A stretch of 64,000 nt of DNA from Archangium violaceum. GTDB lineage: Bacteria; Myxococcota; Myxococcia; Myxococcales; Myxococcaceae. The notes below the pieces were generated by a model, which saw nothing but the letters and a program-made list of their open reading frames with translations, had not been told where the DNA came from and searched no databases. Numbering within the stretch: the stretch's first letter is position 1; each line of letters opens with the position of its first letter. The stretch is from assembly GCF_016887565.1 (NCBI RefSeq), contig NZ_CP069396.1:8600001-8664000 (forward strand), given 5' to 3'. Below, piece by piece: positions 61,040 through 64,000 of this stretch. The position numbers were made by a program, and so were the translations under genes.

Positions 61040-63196
61040 CTACCAGATGCGCACGCGCTGCTCGGGTGCGAGGTAGAGCGTCTGCCCGGGAGTGGCGCCG
61101 AAGGCCTGGTACCAGGGGTCGAGGTTGCGCACGGTCGAGGCGCGGAACTCGCCCGGTGAGTGCCCGTCCGTCAGCAGGATGCGGCGGAGGGTCGGCTCGC
61201 GGTACTTGTTGCGCCAGACCTGACCGAAGCCGAGGAAGAGGCGCTGCTCACCGGAGAAGCCGTCGAGCACCGGCGCCGGCTTTCCTCCCAGCGACAGCCG
61301 GTAGGCGTCGTAGGCGATCGACAGACCGGCGACGTCGGCGATGTTCTCGCCGAGGGTCAGCTCGCCATTCACCGGGAGATCGGGCAGCGGGCGGTAGGCG
61401 CTGTACTGGGCGGCGAGCGCCTGGCCGGCGGCCTTGAACTTCTCGGCGTCCTCCTTCGTCCACCAGTTGGCCAGCTTGCCGCGAGCGTCGAACTGCGCGC
61501 CGACGTCGTCGAAGCTGTGAACGATTTCATGCCCGATGACGGAGCCGATGCCGCCGTAGTTCACCGCCGGGTCGGCGTTCGGGTCGAAGAAGGGCGGCTG
61601 CAGGATGGCCGCGGGGAAGATGATGGAGTTCTGCTGGGGAGAGTTCAGCGCGTTCACCAGCTGCGGAACCATGAACCACTCCGACCTGTCGACCGGCTTG
61701 CCGAGCTTGTTCAGGTTGCGCTGATACTCGAAGCGGGAGGCGCGCTCGGCGTTGCCGTAGGCATCCCCGCGCACGATCTCGAGCGCCGAGTAGTCCCGCC
61801 ACCGGTCCGGGTGGCCGATGCCGACCTGGAGGGTGGCCAGCTTCTCCTTCGCGCGCGCCTTCGTCTCCGGAGACATCCACGCCAGCGCGTCGATGCGCTG
61901 GCCGAACGCCGCGACGATGTTGCGGACCATCTTGTCCGCCTCCGCCTTGGCTTCCGGCGGGAAGTACTTCTCGACGTAGCGCTTGCCGATGGCCTCGCCC
62001 AGGGCGTCGCTGGTGAAGTCGACGCCGCGCTTCCAGCGCTCGCGCAGTTGCTGCGCGCCGGAGAGCACCCGGCCATTGAACGCGAAGGACTCGTCGACGA
62101 AGGCCTTGGGCAGGAAGGGCGTGGCATGCGAGATGGCGTGGAAGGTCAGGTAGTCCTTCCACGTCTGCACGGGAGCGTCGCCGACGAGCCGGGAGATCCC
62201 CGTCACCGCGCTCGGCTGCCAGATGATGATCTGGCGCTGCTGTCCGAGGCCCGCGGCGCCAAGGTAGGCGTCCCAATCCAGGCCCGGAGCGCGCCGCGCG
62301 AGCTCCTCCCGGGTCCAAGGGTTGTTGGTCTTGACCACGTCCTGCGTGTCCACCTGGGCCCAGTGGACCCGCGCGATGTCACGCTCGAGCTCGAAGACGC
62401 GGCGGGCCCTGGCCTCCACGTCGGTGATACCCGCCAGACGCAACAGATTGGCGATGTGCTGCTGGTACTGCTTGCGGACCTCCACGAACCTGGCGTTGTC
62501 GACGAGGTAGTAGTCGCGATCCGGCAGGCCCAGACCGCCCTGCAACAGATAGGCGGCGTAGCGCGAGGGCTCGTTCAGGTCCTCGGCCACCCAGAGGCCC
62601 AGGAGCCGGTCCGTGGTGACATCGCCCATGTTGAGCGGATCGACGTCGGCGCGCAGCGTGTCTCCGAGGGCGGCGGAGAGCTCGCGCCGGGTGGAGATGG
62701 AGGCGATGCGGCCGAGCTCGGGCTGGAGCGGCGACACGCCCCTGGCCTCGATGGCCGCCTCGTCCATGAAGCTCGCGAAGGCGTCACCCATCTTGCGGAC
62801 GTCGCTGCCCGCGGGCGCGTTGGCGCTCGCGGCCTCCTCGATCAGCGCGCGCGTGCGCAGGCTCGCCTCTTCCGCGAGCTTCGTGAACATGCCGTAGCTG
62901 GACCGGTCGGCGGGGATCTCCGTCTTCTCGAGCCACTTGCCATTGACGAAGCGATAGAAGCTGTCGCCGGGCGCGACGGACCGGTCCATCCCCGCGGTGT
63001 CGACACCGAAGCTGCCGTAGGTGGGTTTCGGGGAAGCAGCCGGAGCGGAGGCCGCCGCGGCAGGGGGCGTCACCTGCGCCGGCCCCGCCGCCTTGTCCAT
63101 CGGAGCGGAAGTGGCACATGCGGCGAACAAGGCGGAGGCACTGGCAGTGAGCACCGCGCGCGTGGCGCCCGGAGTACGTCGTTTCTGAGATGGCAT
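61040..63196 (-). CDS. M13-family zinc metallopeptidase, lipoprotein (718 aa)
   Basis: A neprilysin/PepO-type endopeptidase, probably outside the inner membrane. The N-terminus has a lipobox L-F-A-A-C (C27). The catalytic zinc site is H556-E-I-V-H560 followed about 60 residues on by G-E-N-I-A-D-V-A-G, the second M13 signature with the third ligand Glu. The N-A-L-N-S-P-Q-Q-N-S-I-I-F-P-A-A substrate segment and the C-terminal R-I-W end are also typical. Length is normal for the family. The ATG at 63196 is chosen because it gives the signal peptide. The gene is divergent from the TonB-receptor gene across 243 bases. Confidence 0.92.
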   Translation of the reverse strand: MPSQKRRTPGATRAVLTASASALFAACATSAPMDKAAGPAQVTPPAAAASAPAASPKPTYGSFGVDTAGMDRSVAPGDSFYRFVNGKWLEKTEIPADRSSYGMFTKLAEEASLRTRALIEEAASANAPAGSDVRKMGDAFASFMDEAAIEARGVSPLQPELGRIASISTRRELSAALGDTLRADVDPLNMGDVTTDRLLGLWVAEDLNEPSRYAAYLLQGGLGLPDRDYYLVDNARFVEVRKQYQQHIANLLRLAGITDVEARARRVFELERDIARVHWAQVDTQDVVKTNNPWTREELARRAPGLDWDAYLGAAGLGQQRQIIIWQPSAVTGISRLVGDAPVQTWKDYLTFHAISHATPFLPKAFVDESFAFNGRVLSGAQQLRERWKRGVDFTSDALGEAIGKRYVEKYFPPEAKAEADKMVRNIVAAFGQRIDALAWMSPETKARAKEKLATLQVGIGHPDRWRDYSALEIVRGDAYGNAERASRFEYQRNLNKLGKPVDRSEWFMVPQLVNALNSPQQNSIIFPAAILQPPFFDPNADPAVNYGGIGSVIGHEIVHSFDDVGAQFDARGKLANWWTKEDAEKFKAAGQALAAQYSAYRPLPDLPVNGELTLGENIADVAGLSIAYDAYRLSLGGKPAPVLDGFSGEQRLFLGFGQVWRNKYREPTLRRILLTDGHSPGEFRASTVRNLDPWYQAFGATPGQTLYLAPEQRVRIW

Positions 63197-63439
63197 ATGA
63201 CGGAAAGTCCCTGGGGAAGTCGCCCTCCAACACCCGGTGCCCCGGCCCATTCCCCCTGTGCGGTGGAAAGGGGGTGAAGGGACCCCGGATGGGCGTGGTC
63301 GGCTATTGCATGAGCGGCGCCATGGCGGTGCACGGTCAAAGCAGGGCTTGATCCTTTCGAATGTGGACGCTTTGCTGCGTTCCCCGAGGAGCGCCCGGTG
63401 GAGACCCTCCCCCCCCCACCACCGGGCAACAACACCCCC

Positions 63440-64000
63440 ATGACAGATAGAAGGATCCTCCGGCACTCCGGCTTGCTCGCGCTCGCCTTGTGCCTGGCAG
63501 GTAACGTGGCCCTGGCGCAGGGAACCTCCGTGCTCCTGGGCACGGTGGTGGATGCGGCCAGCCGGAAGCCCGTGGCGGACGTCGTGGTCACGGCGACCTC
63601 TCCCGCCCTCCAGGGCGAGCAGACGGTCGTCACCGACGCGTCCGGCCAGTATCGCATCCCCCAGCTTCCACCCGGCGTGTACACGCTGAGGTTCGACAGG
63701 GAGGCCTACAAGCCCCTGTCCCGCGAGAACATCGGCGTCCGGCTGGACTACTCGGTGCGCGTCAACGTGGAGCTGCTCCCCGAGGGGCTCGGAGAAGAGA
63801 TGAGCGTGGTGGCCCAGGCGCCCACCGTCGACATCGGCTCCGCCTCCACCGGGGTGAACGTCAGCAAGGACTTCCTGCGCAACATCGCCGTCGTCTCCCC
63901 GAGCGGAAAGGGCGCGGGCTCGCGCTCCTTCGAGGCGCTGGCGGAGCTGGCCCCGGGCGCGAACGCGGACACCTACGGCGTCTCCGTCAGCGGCTCCACC
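63440..64000 (+). CDS. TonB-dependent receptor, N-terminal part (window edge)
   Basis: The first 187 codons of an outer-membrane receptor; the rest lies beyond the window. Signal peptide 1-26 (L-A-L-A-L-C-L-A-G-N-V-A-L-A-Q). Residues 30-112 (S-V-L-L-G-T-V-V-D-A-A-S-R-K-P-V-A-D-V...G-Q-Y-R-I-P-Q-L-P-P-G-V-Y-T-L) are a carboxypeptidase-regulatory-like domain that comes before the plug in this receptor class. The plug begins near E-E-M-S-V-V-A-Q-A-P-T-V-D and continues to the edge (P-G-A-N-A-D-T-Y-G-V-S-V-S-G). The transported ligand is unknown. Confidence 0.85.
   Translation, partial: MTDRRILRHSGLLALALCLAGNVALAQGTSVLLGTVVDAASRKPVADVVVTATSPALQGEQTVVTDASGQYRIPQLPPGVYTLRFDREAYKPLSRENIGVRLDYSVRVNVELLPEGLGEEMSVVAQAPTVDIGSASTGVNVSKDFLRNIAVVSPSGKGAGSRSFEALAELAPGANADTYGVSVSGST

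Overview
The window looks like part of a myxobacterial chromosome (Cystobacterineae type, such as Archangium, Cystobacter or Melittangium). GC is very high with strong third-position bias. Secreted proteins and lipoproteins are abundant, and DUF4388, DUF5953, DUF6310-like and Imm52 proteins are present, all typical of myxobacteria. This assignment is inferred from gene content; no rRNA or tRNA gene was found. The right edge cuts a TonB-dependent receptor gene.

0-19.4 kb is accessory and patchy. A ParB-like-motif gene plus GNAT gene pair (68-1952) recurs as a damaged copy at 16914-18247. The 15 kb between the copies holds a secreted phosphodiesterase, a twin-repeat Cys-rich secreted protein, a large PLP decarboxylase, transferred-looking GST, GNAT, Gdx/SugE and cystathionine-synthase-like genes, a truncated REP-associated transposase, and two toxin/immunity clusters. 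One cluster is decayed (DUF6310-type lipoprotein, DUF5953, Imm52 remnant; 9542-11843). The other looks intact (GIY-YIG-like lipoprotein plus Imm26; 15310-16793). A GC-rich ~50 bp repeat occurs at 4147, 17344 and 18351. A triple zinc-finger gene follows.

19.5-37.4 kb is mostly myxobacterial housekeeping and cell-surface genes: a DUF4388 protein, a phosphatase-superfamily enzyme coupled to a metallopeptidase lipoprotein, a cupredoxin/carboxypeptidase-regulatory lipoprotein, an Ig-like lipoprotein, a serine hydrolase and a pentapeptide-repeat protein. It also has a third and complete toxin/immunity pair, Tox-REase-5 lipoprotein plus Imm52 (26876-29368). After it come a flavin disulfide oxidoreductase, a VOC protein, a DUF2845 protein, an NAD(P)-binding protein, a pectinacetylesterase-like protein, L-serine dehydratase and a SRPBCC protein. 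A REP-like cluster lies at 37.4-37.65 kb.

37.6-52 kb carries large secreted enzymes: a GH119-like amylase with FN3, CBM25 and CBM20 modules; a CBM5/12-FN3 protein; a single-CxxCH lipoprotein; an STT3-like oligosaccharyltransferase; and a phospholipase-C-type phosphoesterase with a lipoprotein partner. Convergent pairs are separated by strong hairpins.

52-64 kb has an RpoH-like sigma factor behind a candidate sigma-54 promoter and a complete fructose PTS operon (fruB with fused enzyme I, fruK, fruA) divergent from a LacI-type regulator. It ends with an NGLAF-repeat lipoprotein, an M13 metallopeptidase and the TonB receptor start. The operon can carry phosphate from PEP to fructose without a separate enzyme I or HPr gene.
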